From Mycolicibacterium aromaticivorans JS19b1 = JCM 16368 (lineage in GTDB: Bacteria > Actinomycetota > Actinomycetes > Mycobacteriales > Mycobacteriaceae): 64,000 nucleotides of DNA. The DNA lies in assembly GCF_000559085.1 (NCBI RefSeq), contig NZ_JALN02000001.1, forward strand, positions 930,001 to 994,000. Direction: 5' to 3'. The position numbers and the translations under genes were made by a program. The notes under the pieces are model-generated. The model made no database searches, was not told where the DNA came from, and saw only the letters and a list, made by a program, of their open reading frames with translations. Positions 43,931 through 52,507 of the stretch are shown here, one piece after another; position 1 is the first letter of the stretch, and every line of letters starts with the position of its first letter.

Positions 43931-43960
43931 TTGAACCGCCAGATCACTTAATATAGATTA
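43931..43960 (+). promoter_or_regulatory. Promoter with palindrome upstream of the 43999 membrane protein
   Basis: TTGAAC (43931-43936), a 17-base spacer and TAGATT (43954-43959) make a good mycobacterial promoter. TAATATAGATTA (43949-43960) overlaps the -10 and fits the symmetrical pattern TAAYCTAGRTTA shared with other promoters in the window. The remainder of the gap 43744-43998 shows nothing else. Confidence 0.5.
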
Positions 43961-43998
43961 AATTTTTAACTCTTCCGGTAGCAAGAAAATGAGGTCTC

Positions 43999-44730
43999 AT
44001 GTCGGAGCGCGAAGACTTCCTGTGGCAGCGGTTCTTTGCCGCATGCGCCCTGTTCTTTGTCATCTTCACGTTCGTCGGCCTCGAGGTCTCCTGGCCGCAG
44101 CCGCCGTCTTTCGCATGGAGCGCTGAGCAGACCGCGGCGTATTACGTGGAACACCAGACCGGATTTCTGGTCGGGGTGGTGCTGTGCAGCATCGGGATGG
44201 CATTCCTTCTCATCTGGACAGTGCAGTTCTGCCTCATGCTGAGCCGCCTGGAAGGCGGTTCCCGCGCGGTCACTGCCGTCACCGTCGCCAGCCTGGCCGC
44301 GAGTCCGGTGCTGCTGTCGTTCGACCTTGCGGTGTTCGGTGTCGTGGCGTACCGCCCGGACCGAATCAGCCCCGACATCACTCGTGCCCTCAGCGACCTG
44401 GCATGGCTTGGTTCACAGCATATTTGGCCCATGCTCACGGTTGGTATGGCGCTAGCCGGGATATTGATCTTGAGAACTCAAGGCCGGCCCGAGTCGTTCC
44501 CCGCGTGGCTCGGATACTTCAGCCTTGTTGTCGCTCTGTGCGAATTCGGGCAGCTGCCGATTTTCTTCTTCAAGAGTGGACCGTTGTCCGGAGACGGCGC
44601 CGCGGCCTGGTATCTCGCGACGTTCACCTGGGGTCCGTGGATCCTTGCTGCCGGCTGGTCTATGTATCAGATCCTGGGAAGGCTGCAGACGAACCGTTCG
44701 GCAGAGTCGCGACACAGCGTCTTGCAGTAG
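43999..44730 (+). CDS. Multi-spanning membrane protein, paralog 2
   Basis: A 243-residue hydrophobic protein with six to seven membrane segments. It shares the loop AAYYVEHQTGFLVGVVL and the late block FPAWLGYF...FFFKSGPLSGDG with its neighbours at 41638 and 44744. A GAGG ribosome site precedes the ATG. It converges on paralog 3 with 13 bases between stops. Function unknown; the shared palindrome in its promoter ties it to the catabolic regulon. Confidence 0.82.
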   Translation: MSEREDFLWQRFFAACALFFVIFTFVGLEVSWPQPPSFAWSAEQTAAYYVEHQTGFLVGVVLCSIGMAFLLIWTVQFCLMLSRLEGGSRAVTAVTVASLAASPVLLSFDLAVFGVVAYRPDRISPDITRALSDLAWLGSQHIWPMLTVGMALAGILILRTQGRPESFPAWLGYFSLVVALCEFGQLPIFFFKSGPLSGDGAAAWYLATFTWGPWILAAGWSMYQILGRLQTNRSAESRHSVLQ

Positions 44731-44743
44731 CAGCGCACCGGCG

Positions 44744-45427
44744 TCATGACTCAGTCCGGGTGTCCAAGTCGGCGTTGCGCAGCACCACACCCATCACGAT
44801 GAGGAACGCGGCGTAGGCGAACAGAGCCAGCCAGAACACGAATACCCCACGCCACGAGAAGGCGCCGTCGTGAAAGAAGAAGGCCAGCACATCGGGGATG
44901 AACGCGGCGGCGACCCAGAAGTTGAAGTAGCCGACCCACCGCGGTAGCAGGGACCGCTTGTCCCCCAGGATCGCGGTGCCGATCGCGATGTTCTGAATCA
45001 TGAACGGCGCGATCGGCGTAAGGAACAGCAACCACGCAATGTCGTTGAGCGTGACCGTCAGTTCCGGGGTGCGGTCTGGCCGAAAAGCGATGACGGCCAT
45101 CAACAGCATCGGCATCAGCAGCAGTACGCCGGTCGCGGCGCCGGTCACCGCCTGGATGATCGTGAGCAGCGGGGTGCGGCCCTCGATGCGCAGCATCGCC
45201 AGGGTGATCAACGCGATCAGCGGGAAGACCAGGCAGACGCCGAGTTGCGCGATCACCAAGCCGATCAGTACCCGGGTGTCATGACCGTAGAACGCGACGA
45301 CTTCATCAGTGGTACTGGACGATCCCAGCGGCAACGGCAAGACGCCAGCGATGAGCCAGCCGACCAGCGCCACCGCCACCGTGGCCGGTCCCGACCAGGC
45401 GCACAGCCGCTTCAGTGTCTCCGACAT
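44744..45427 (-). CDS. Multi-spanning membrane protein, paralog 3
   Basis: A 227-residue protein, third copy of the family: VVAFYGHDTRVLIGLVIA, then LPRWVGYFNFWVAAAF and FFFHDGAFSWRG. It starts at ATG 45427, one base after the stop of the FAD-dependent oxidoreductase, so it is the last gene of the 49137-44744 operon. Co-transcription with an acyl-CoA dehydrogenase and crotonase fusion suggests a role in the same pathway. Confidence 0.82.
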   Translation of the reverse strand: MSETLKRLCAWSGPATVAVALVGWLIAGVLPLPLGSSSTTDEVVAFYGHDTRVLIGLVIAQLGVCLVFPLIALITLAMLRIEGRTPLLTIIQAVTGAATGVLLLMPMLLMAVIAFRPDRTPELTVTLNDIAWLLFLTPIAPFMIQNIAIGTAILGDKRSLLPRWVGYFNFWVAAAFIPDVLAFFFHDGAFSWRGVFVFWLALFAYAAFLIVMGVVLRNADLDTRTES

Positions 45428-45428
45428 G

Positions 45429-46742
45429 TCAACTGCGCACCGTCGGGCGGTAGCTGGCAACGATCTTGTCGGCCACGAGCTTCGCGGTTTCCGCACAGGC
45501 AGTGGTGCCGCCGTTGGCATACTCCTTGACCGCGTCGCCGACGTTCCACAGCCCCTCGATCGGGGTTTCGTGGGGCAGATCGAACCCTGCGACCGCGCGC
45601 TGCGGCGGCCAACCATCACGAGTGACTGCGACGTTGAGAATCCTTGCCCGCCTGTCGAAACCCTCGATAGTGTCGCGAAGGTCGTCGAGCAGCAGGTCCG
45701 TCTCGACGGCTTCGTCGAAGTCCCCGATCGAGGGCGCAGGCACCGAGGTGCCGACGTAAAGATGCCAGCCCGGCGGCGCCATCTCCGGACACAGGTCAGT
45801 GAAGTTGGCGATGTAGGCCAGCCGACGGGATTTCGCGAAGCTCAGCATTCCCGGTGCGGCGATCAGCGGCTCGGTGCTGGCGAAATTGACCGAGATCATC
45901 GACGTCGGCCGGTCACCGCGGGCCACAAGTTCGCGGTAATCGGCCGGGACCGCATCCGCGCCGAGCAACGTCAACGTCGCCGCAGGCCCGACGTCGCTGA
46001 TCACGATCGGTGCGTGCACGGTGACCGGGGTTCCGTCGCGAACGACCTCGACACCGGTCACCCGGCCGTCGGCCGAGACGATTTCGGTCACCGGCGTCGA
46101 CAACCAGACCTGGCCACCGTCACGCTCGACGGCCGCGGCCAGCCCCTTCCAGATGCCGATGGTGCCTTCGGGATGAAAGCCGAACCGTTTGAACGCGCTC
46201 TTGCGGGTGAAGTAGGTCAGGAACACCCGCGCGGGCAGATCTTCGGAGCCGACCGCGAAGATCGACGCACACATGTTGCGGAAGATCCCGTGCACACCTT
46301 CGTTCTTGGTGTACTTCGACACCCACTGCGCGGTGGAGATCTCGTCTTCGGGCAGACCGGAGTCGCTGCGGGCAGCCCCGATTCCCTTCACCAGCTTGGC
46401 ACCCTGCCGGGTCAGCTTGCCCAGCAACAAACCCCAGCCACCACCCGTGACGTCGACATCCTTACCGCCGATGCGGTACAGCAGCGGCGGCTTGGGCTCT
46501 CTGATGTCAAACGGTGCGCCGACCTCCGCGCACGTCTGCTCGGTGATCCCACCGACTTCGATCACGATGGCACCGTTGTTCACCTTGAAGCCGTCGATGT
46601 CGTCGGTGGACGCCCGACCCCCGACCTTGTCGAGTCGTTCCACGACCAAGGTACGAAAGCCGCTGTGCGCCAAACGGGCCGCGGTGAACAGGCCACCGGC
46701 ACCGGCACCGATCACAACGACGTCGAAGTCTGTTGATGCCAT
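45429..46742 (-). CDS. FAD-dependent oxidoreductase, phytoene-desaturase-like
   Basis: A 437-residue flavoprotein of the amine oxidase/phytoene desaturase superfamily. The dinucleotide motif is VVVIGAGAGGLFTAARLA at the N-terminus with VVERLDKVGGRAS next, and the C-terminal FAD signature is GLWNVGDAVKEYANGG. These enzymes desaturate or isomerise hydrophobic ring or chain substrates. In this operon it may dehydrogenate a cyclic intermediate. It lies 22 bases after the acyl-CoA dehydrogenase gene. Confidence 0.88.
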   Translation of the reverse strand: MASTDFDVVVIGAGAGGLFTAARLAHSGFRTLVVERLDKVGGRASTDDIDGFKVNNGAIVIEVGGITEQTCAEVGAPFDIREPKPPLLYRIGGKDVDVTGGGWGLLLGKLTRQGAKLVKGIGAARSDSGLPEDEISTAQWVSKYTKNEGVHGIFRNMCASIFAVGSEDLPARVFLTYFTRKSAFKRFGFHPEGTIGIWKGLAAAVERDGGQVWLSTPVTEIVSADGRVTGVEVVRDGTPVTVHAPIVISDVGPAATLTLLGADAVPADYRELVARGDRPTSMISVNFASTEPLIAAPGMLSFAKSRRLAYIANFTDLCPEMAPPGWHLYVGTSVPAPSIGDFDEAVETDLLLDDLRDTIEGFDRRARILNVAVTRDGWPPQRAVAGFDLPHETPIEGLWNVGDAVKEYANGGTTACAETAKLVADKIVASYRPTVRS

Positions 46743-46764
46743 GAGTGTTTTTCCTCTTCCGTGA

Positions 46765-47925
46765 TCAGTACGAACGGGGTAGTCCCAGTGAGGTCTGGGC
46801 GATGAAGTTGAGGACCATCTCGCGGCTGACCGGGGCGGTACGCATCAGGCGCGTGACGAACCACAGCTCCGACAATCCGTACTCGTGCGACAGGCCGTTG
46901 CCGCCGTGCGTTTGGATGGCTTGATCGAGCGCGGCGAGCGCCGCCTCCGACGCGGCGAACTTCGCCATGTTGGCGGCCTCTCCCGCCTGCTCGCCCGCGT
47001 CGAACAGCTCGGCGCTGCGCATGGTCGCCAGCCGCCCGACTTCGACGTTGATGTGGCATTCCGCCAGCGGATGGGCGACGCCCTGGTGGGTGCCGATCGG
47101 CGTGGACCACACGGTGCGCTCGTTGGCATACAGCGCGGCCTTGTCGACGGCATAGCGCCCGAGGCCGCCGCACAAGGCGCCCACCAGAATCCGTTCGGGG
47201 TTCAGCCCGTCGAACACCTGGCGCAGCCCATTGCCGACGCTGCCGATCAGGGCGTCCGCACCGACTTCGACATCGTCGAGGAACACGGTGAACTGCTGGT
47301 CGGGCGACACGATCGAGGTGTCGATCTGCTGGAAACTGAGCCCGGGCGCGTCGGTGGGCACCACGAACAGCGACAGCCGAGACTTCTCGGGGGTGGACTC
47401 GTCGGCGTCGCGGGTGACCAGCAGGATGGCGTCGGCTTGGTCGACCGCCGAGATGTAGTACTTCGCACCGGAGATCGACCAGCCCGAATTGGTGCGTCGC
47501 GCTGTGGTTTTGACGTTGTGGCTGTTGGAGCCGGCGTCGGGCTCGGTGAGCCCGAAGGCCATCTTCTGCGATCCGTCGGCGATGGCAGGCAGCCAGCGGC
47601 GCTTCATCTCCTCAGATCCGTGGTGGGCGAGGATGCTTCCGCAGATGGCCGGCGAGATCACCCAGATCAGCAGCGGCATGCCGTGCGCGGCGAGTTCCTC
47701 GACCACGACGACCGCCTCGGCCATTCCGCCACCCCCGCCGCCGTAGTCCTCTGGCAGATGTACGCCGAGGAGGCCGGCGGCGCCGAGCTCTTTCCAGAGC
47801 TCGTCGATGTCACCGCCACTACGGGCACGCTCCAGGAAGTACTGCGGGCCATAGCGATTAGCGATCGCCGCAACGGTCGCGCGGATCGCGGCGTGTTCTT
47901 CGGAATCGTGGATCAGTCCGGGCAT
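46765..47925 (-). CDS. Acyl-CoA dehydrogenase (FadE-type)
   Basis: A 386-residue FadE protein. The FAD and substrate segments AFGLTEPDAGSNSH and LHG-like THGGNGLSHEYG are present; the tail ends APVSREMVLNFIAQTSLGLPRSY-type sequence, in which the usual YEGT loop and glutamate are replaced. Many mycobacterial FadE proteins of this branch end this way, and some work as heteromers. It begins 4 bases after the crotonase fusion. It should introduce a double bond into an acyl-CoA. Confidence 0.9.
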   Translation of the reverse strand: MPGLIHDSEEHAAIRATVAAIANRYGPQYFLERARSGGDIDELWKELGAAGLLGVHLPEDYGGGGGGMAEAVVVVEELAAHGMPLLIWVISPAICGSILAHHGSEEMKRRWLPAIADGSQKMAFGLTEPDAGSNSHNVKTTARRTNSGWSISGAKYYISAVDQADAILLVTRDADESTPEKSRLSLFVVPTDAPGLSFQQIDTSIVSPDQQFTVFLDDVEVGADALIGSVGNGLRQVFDGLNPERILVGALCGGLGRYAVDKAALYANERTVWSTPIGTHQGVAHPLAECHINVEVGRLATMRSAELFDAGEQAGEAANMAKFAASEAALAALDQAIQTHGGNGLSHEYGLSELWFVTRLMRTAPVSREMVLNFIAQTSLGLPRSY

Positions 47926-47928
47926 CGG

Positions 47929-49137
47929 CTACCTTCCGGTGAATTCGGGTGTGGTCTTGGCCGCGAACGCGGTGATCGCGGCGGCAGCGTCACGCGTGTC
48001 GCCCGTGGCCTTCAGGCCCTGGGTCTCGGCGAGCAGCTGGGATGGCAGGTCGCGGTGCCACGATTCCCGCAGCAAGCGGCGCATGGTGGCGAACGCCCTC
48101 GTCGGGCCCTTGGCGAGGTCGCGCGCGACGTCGGCGGCCCGCTGGCGCAGTCGATCGGCGGGGACGATCTCGTTGATCATCCCCCACTCCAGCGCCTCGT
48201 CGGCGCTAATCGGGGTGTTGCGCAGGTAGGCGGCTGCCGCGCGACGGGCGCCGATGAGGCGGGGCAGATGCCATGTCCCGCCCCCGTCACCTGAGACCCC
48301 GAGCCCGGCGAATGCGGTGACGAAACGGGTTCCCTCCGCGGCGATTACGACGTCTCCGGCGTAGACGTAGCCGAGTCCGCCGCCGGCCACCGCGCCGTGC
48401 GCGGCGGTGACGATCGGAACGTCGAGACCGCTGAGAATGGCGAACGCGTCGTGGAAGGGCGTGGTCATCTCGACGAACAGGTCACCGAAGTGCTCGCGGC
48501 CGCCGTCCCGGAAGAACCCGATATCGCCCCCGACCGACAGGGCCGGGCCCTCCCCACAAATCAGCACGGCCCGCACGGTGTCGTCACCGGCGATCCGGCG
48601 GGCGACCTCACACGTCTCCTGCGCGACCCGCAGGTCGATGGCGTTGCGCTCATCGGGGCGGTTGAGGCACAGCGTGGCCAGCCCCGCGTCGACGTGATAG
48701 TCGATCGTCTCCAGCGCTGCCGGCGCATCAAGAGCTGCATGCCACGCCGCGGTGTCGGTGAGCTGGTGAAGTGTCGAGATGCGCCCGTCGGCGGCGAACT
48801 CGACGAGGTGGATGAACTCGGCGTCCAGTTGGTGGCCGGTGCGGCGCGCAGCTCCCACGTAGCGACCGATCACCATCAGGCGTCCGTCGCCCAAGACCTG
48901 GAAGTCGCTCGGAATGGCGCGGGCGGTGAAGTGCCGACCGATCTGCCACCACAGGTTGGCGCACATCGCCTCGGCCCCGGCGTGCCGGCCACCCATGTTC
49001 AGCGGCAGCCCCTCGGCGGCGTGGCCGACGAAATCCTGATGCAGCAGTGCATCGATGCCGGCTCGGTCTCCGGCGGCCAGAGCGTCGTAGAGCCGTTGGA
49101 CGGCCACGACGCGTGCATCGTCACTCACGTCCGGCAC
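47929..49137 (-). CDS. SnoaL-like/crotonase fusion protein
   Basis: About 402 residues in two parts. Residues 1-138 form a SnoaL/NTF2-like domain (VQRLYDALAAGDRAGIDALL, HQDFVGH). Residues 145-402 form a crotonase: SVGGDIGFF for the first oxyanion loop, GAVAGGGLGYV for the second, and GLGVSGDGGGTWHLPRLIG where hydratases carry a glutamate. The GTG at 49137 is chosen because AAGGAG lies eight bases upstream; a TTG at 49143 would be too close. First gene of a five-gene operon. SnoaL domains often bind cyclic polyketides or steroids, so the pair could act on the same ring substrate. Confidence 0.87.
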   Translation of the reverse strand: MPDVSDDARVVAVQRLYDALAAGDRAGIDALLHQDFVGHAAEGLPLNMGGRHAGAEAMCANLWWQIGRHFTARAIPSDFQVLGDGRLMVIGRYVGAARRTGHQLDAEFIHLVEFAADGRISTLHQLTDTAAWHAALDAPAALETIDYHVDAGLATLCLNRPDERNAIDLRVAQETCEVARRIAGDDTVRAVLICGEGPALSVGGDIGFFRDGGREHFGDLFVEMTTPFHDAFAILSGLDVPIVTAAHGAVAGGGLGYVYAGDVVIAAEGTRFVTAFAGLGVSGDGGGTWHLPRLIGARRAAAAYLRNTPISADEALEWGMINEIVPADRLRQRAADVARDLAKGPTRAFATMRRLLRESWHRDLPSQLLAETQGLKATGDTRDAAAAITAFAAKTTPEFTGR

Positions 49138-49152
49138 TCGCAACGCTCCTTC

Positions 49153-49230
49153 TAATCTGGAATCAAAACTGATATCAGCAGTTCATCAGCCCGTCAGGTC
49201 GGACGCTACCACATTTTTTAGTGTCGATTA
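49153..49230. promoter_or_regulatory. Promoter region of the SnoaL-crotonase operon
   Basis: The gap 49138-49295 is AT-rich and holds three elements. TAATCTGGAATC (49153-49164) shares TTCTAATCT with the 61566 palindrome. AACTG-N7-CAGTT (49167-49183) contains the perfect palindrome CTGATATCAG. TAGTGTCGATTA (49219-49230) matches 8 of 12 positions of the symmetrical TAACCTAGATTA. TCAAAACTG also appears before the SCP2 operon. The exact -10 was not fixed. Confidence 0.4.
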
Positions 49231-49295
49231 AATACTGCTGATCGAACCGGACCACCTCATGCGATTGCGATTTCGTCCAGCGGAAGCGGGGCTAC

Positions 49296-50897
49296 TCAGT
49301 GCCCCTGTAGTCGCTCCACCAGACGGAACTTCTGCACCTTGCCGGTGGCCGTCGTCGGTAGCTCGTCGGCAGTGCAGAGCACGACCCGCTTGGGCACCTT
49401 GAACCGCGCCAGCCGAGATCGGCATCGGGCGAGGACGTCGTCTTCGGTCAATGCCGCGCCGGGGACTGGAACGACGACGGCGCACCCGATCTCGCCCCAC
49501 CGATCGTCGGTCAGGCCGATCGCATACACCTGACTGATATCCGGATAGCCAGCCAGCAGGTCCTCGATCTCCTTGGGCATGACCAACTCGCCGCCACTTT
49601 TGTAGAGCTCCTTGCTGCGTCCGGTGACCCGCAGGTATCCGTCGGCGCCGACGCAGCCGATGTCACCGGAGTGCAGCCAGCCATCCCGCACTGCCGCAGC
49701 CGTCTCGGCCGGACGATTCCAGTAGCCGATCATCGTGGTAGGACCCCGCGAGACGAGTTCGCCCTCGATGGTCTCGTATTCCACCAGAGCATCGGTGCCC
49801 TCCACGCCGGCGGACCCTGCGAGCTTGGGACGGCCCACCGTCTCGGCACAACGGGTCAGCGGGTCCTCGGGCAGCGTGAGTGTCATGGCTCCGCCGCATT
49901 CGGTCATGCCGTACCCCGTCACGATCTCGCTGACGCCCAACTCGTCTCGGATCTGCTGCCACAGCCGGATCGGTGCGGGCGCCGATCCGCACAGCCCGGC
50001 GCGAAGCGAGCTGAGATCGTAGGTGCGGCGGGCCGCGCTCTCGACCATGGCGAGCGCCATCGTGGGGACGCACAGCATGTCGGTGGCGGCGTGCTCCTCG
50101 ATGGCGGCGAAGTACCCTTCCGCACTGAATGTGGGTCGTAGGATCACGGCACCACCGACGAACATCACCGACAGCAGACCTTCGATGTAGGCGAACATGT
50201 GATAACAGGGCAGCGAGAACAGGGTTCGCCGCCCGTCCTCGTAGGCGCGCGTGAGGGCGGAGGCATACGCGGTCCGAAGCACAGCGTCGTGGGAGGTCAC
50301 GACGCCCTTGGGGAACCCGGTACTGCCGGAGGTGTACAGCATGTCGGCGGGCGCATCGGGCGAGACCGGTGCCGGTGGCATACCCGAACCGGCGAGGTCG
50401 TCCAGACATAGCGCACCCGGCCGCCCTCGCGCAGTCAGGACCACGGTGAAGGCCGGCCCGTCCCAGCTCGCGAGGATGTCGTCGAACATGGCGCAGTAGT
50501 CGAGCTGCCCGAACCGGCTCATCGACACGACGACCCGACAGCCCGAATCCGCCAGCACATAACGCAGTTCGTCGTGCCGGTACAGATAGTTGAAGGGCAC
50601 GGCGACGGCACCGAGCCGTGCGATGGCGAATTTCACCGTGACGAATTCAGCGCCGTTGGCCATCACCATGCCGACCCGGTCGCCCGGCTCCACGCCAAGT
50701 GCGGCCAGCCCTGCCGACAGTCGGACCGCTTCCTCGGCCACCTGCCGATACGTCAATGTCACCTCGTCAGTGATGACGAATGGCCGGTCGGGAAACCACG
50801 CCGCACAACGCTCGAGCCAGTCGGCAAGGGTCATCGGGTCCCACACCGGGAACTGTGTGCGTAGCGCCTCTCGGCGCGACTCGATGGTGGTACTCAC
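49296..50897 (-). CDS. Acyl-CoA synthetase (FadD-type), distal in the 13-gene operon
   Basis: A 533-residue adenylate-forming ligase with YTSGSTGFPKG, YGMTECGG and the C-terminal lysine in TATGKVQKF. It is last in the operon, overlapping the preceding ligase gene by 4 bases. The substrate acid is unknown. Two ligases side by side suggest that two different acids, for example the intact substrate and a late ring-opened product, are activated. Confidence 0.92.
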   Translation of the reverse strand: MSTTIESRREALRTQFPVWDPMTLADWLERCAAWFPDRPFVITDEVTLTYRQVAEEAVRLSAGLAALGVEPGDRVGMVMANGAEFVTVKFAIARLGAVAVPFNYLYRHDELRYVLADSGCRVVVSMSRFGQLDYCAMFDDILASWDGPAFTVVLTARGRPGALCLDDLAGSGMPPAPVSPDAPADMLYTSGSTGFPKGVVTSHDAVLRTAYASALTRAYEDGRRTLFSLPCYHMFAYIEGLLSVMFVGGAVILRPTFSAEGYFAAIEEHAATDMLCVPTMALAMVESAARRTYDLSSLRAGLCGSAPAPIRLWQQIRDELGVSEIVTGYGMTECGGAMTLTLPEDPLTRCAETVGRPKLAGSAGVEGTDALVEYETIEGELVSRGPTTMIGYWNRPAETAAAVRDGWLHSGDIGCVGADGYLRVTGRSKELYKSGGELVMPKEIEDLLAGYPDISQVYAIGLTDDRWGEIGCAVVVPVPGAALTEDDVLARCRSRLARFKVPKRVVLCTADELPTTATGKVQKFRLVERLQGH

Positions 50898-52507
50898 AGT
50901 TCGGTGATCCGACCCTGCAGGATCGCCTCACGTACCGCGAACCGCTGGACCTTGCCCGTCGGCGTGACGGGGAATTGATCGGCGAGATACCAGCGGGCCG
51001 GCATCTGATAGCGGGCGAGTCTGTGTTGCGCGTAGCTCACCAGCTCCTCCTTGAGGCCGGGGTGCTGGTCCGAGGTGTGCACGACCGCCGCGACGATCTC
51101 GCCGAGCCGTTCGTCGGGTACGCCGACGACCACCACCTCCGCCACCGAATCATGTTCGGAGAGGACGTGTTCGATGTGAACGGGCGAGATGTTCTCGCCA
51201 CCGCGGATGATGAGTTCCTTCAGTCGCCCGGTGATCGTAAGGTGGCCGCGGTCATCCATGACGCCGAGATCGCCGGTGCGCACAAAGCCGTCTGGATCGA
51301 CTGCGGCCGAGGTGGCGTCGGGGTCATGCAGGTAATACGCAAACTGCTGGTAGCCCCGGGCGCAGACCTCGCCGACCTCACCGGTAGCCACCACCCGTCC
51401 CGTCGTCGGATCAGCCACCTTGCAGTCCACCTGGGGCAGCGGGCGGCCGACGGTATGGCGACGGTCCCCGATACTGTCCACCGGCCGGGTCAAAGTCAGC
51501 ACCGGTGCGAGTTCGGTTTGGCCGTAGAGGTTGTAGACGGCGGCACCGAACACTTCGCCGGCGTCATCGATGAGTTGGGGATCCACCGGCGACGCTCCGC
51601 CCATGATCACCGCGAGTTGAGGAGCGGGCATAGCGCTGGCCCGCTGGTGATCGACCAACGCCGACAACACCGCGGGCACGTAGAACAACACATCGACGGC
51701 TTCGTCGCGGATCGTCTCGAGGACCGGGCCGGGCGCGAAGCGTTCGACCAGGACGATCGTGCCGCCGGTCCACAGTGGTCCGAGGGTGCCGATGACGCAT
51801 CCCGCGGTGTGGAACATCGGCAGCGGGTTGAGGCACACCGGCCGATCGGGAAGCCCGGCGGCCTCGACGGTCAACTTGGCGACATTGACCAGCGAGCGAT
51901 GCCGCAACGCAACGCCTTTGGGCCGTCCGGTGGTCCCCGACGTGTACTGCAGCATGACGATCTCGTCGGTATCCCGCGAACAGTCGTCGAGTACCGCTGG
52001 ATCCGGGACATCGGCGCACCACATCGCGTGATCGGACAGCGAGATACGGCGGACACCCGGATTCCGGTCGGCCACCCGGATCGCCACCTCGGCCATCGAG
52101 TGTTCGCGGTTGACGTCGGCGTGCAGCAAGACCATAGACCCGGAATGCGCCACGGCATAGTGCAAATCGTCTTCGGGCAGTGCCGGGTTGAGCGCCACCA
52201 GCACCAAGCCGGCCAGCGCGGCGCCGTACTGGATGAGCGGCCATTCGACGACGTTGGGAGCCCACAATGCGATGTGACTTCCCGGCTCAGCCAGCCGGGC
52301 CAGTGCGGTCGCGACCCGGCACGCTTCGGAATACACCTCCGCGTAGGTCAGTCGCACCGGGGTTGAACTGCCGTGGCGCGTGCCGATCAGGGCCGTGCGC
52401 TGCGGTTCGCTGCCGGCCCGTTCGGCCAGCAGCTCACCCACCGTCAGGTCGACGAGCTCCGTCGAGCGGTCGGCCGCCCAGGAGGCACGCGCGAGGCCGA
52501 CGGTCAT
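50894..52507 (-). CDS. Acyl-CoA synthetase (FadD-type)
   Basis: A 537-residue ligase with YTSGTTGRPKG, YGQTELAP and the catalytic lysine in TPTGKVQRF. It overlaps the SDR stop and the next ligase start by 4 bases each. It is only distantly similar to the 49296 product, so the two likely have different substrates. Confidence 0.92.
   Translation of the reverse strand: MTVGLARASWAADRSTELVDLTVGELLAERAGSEPQRTALIGTRHGSSTPVRLTYAEVYSEACRVATALARLAEPGSHIALWAPNVVEWPLIQYGAALAGLVLVALNPALPEDDLHYAVAHSGSMVLLHADVNREHSMAEVAIRVADRNPGVRRISLSDHAMWCADVPDPAVLDDCSRDTDEIVMLQYTSGTTGRPKGVALRHRSLVNVAKLTVEAAGLPDRPVCLNPLPMFHTAGCVIGTLGPLWTGGTIVLVERFAPGPVLETIRDEAVDVLFYVPAVLSALVDHQRASAMPAPQLAVIMGGASPVDPQLIDDAGEVFGAAVYNLYGQTELAPVLTLTRPVDSIGDRRHTVGRPLPQVDCKVADPTTGRVVATGEVGEVCARGYQQFAYYLHDPDATSAAVDPDGFVRTGDLGVMDDRGHLTITGRLKELIIRGGENISPVHIEHVLSEHDSVAEVVVVGVPDERLGEIVAAVVHTSDQHPGLKEELVSYAQHRLARYQMPARWYLADQFPVTPTGKVQRFAVREAILQGRITEL

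Noticed and set aside
45309..48294. Two open frames of over 460 codons on the plus strand
   Set aside because: They are antisense to the oxidoreductase, acyl-CoA dehydrogenase and crotonase fusion, all of which show conserved motifs in the minus frame.
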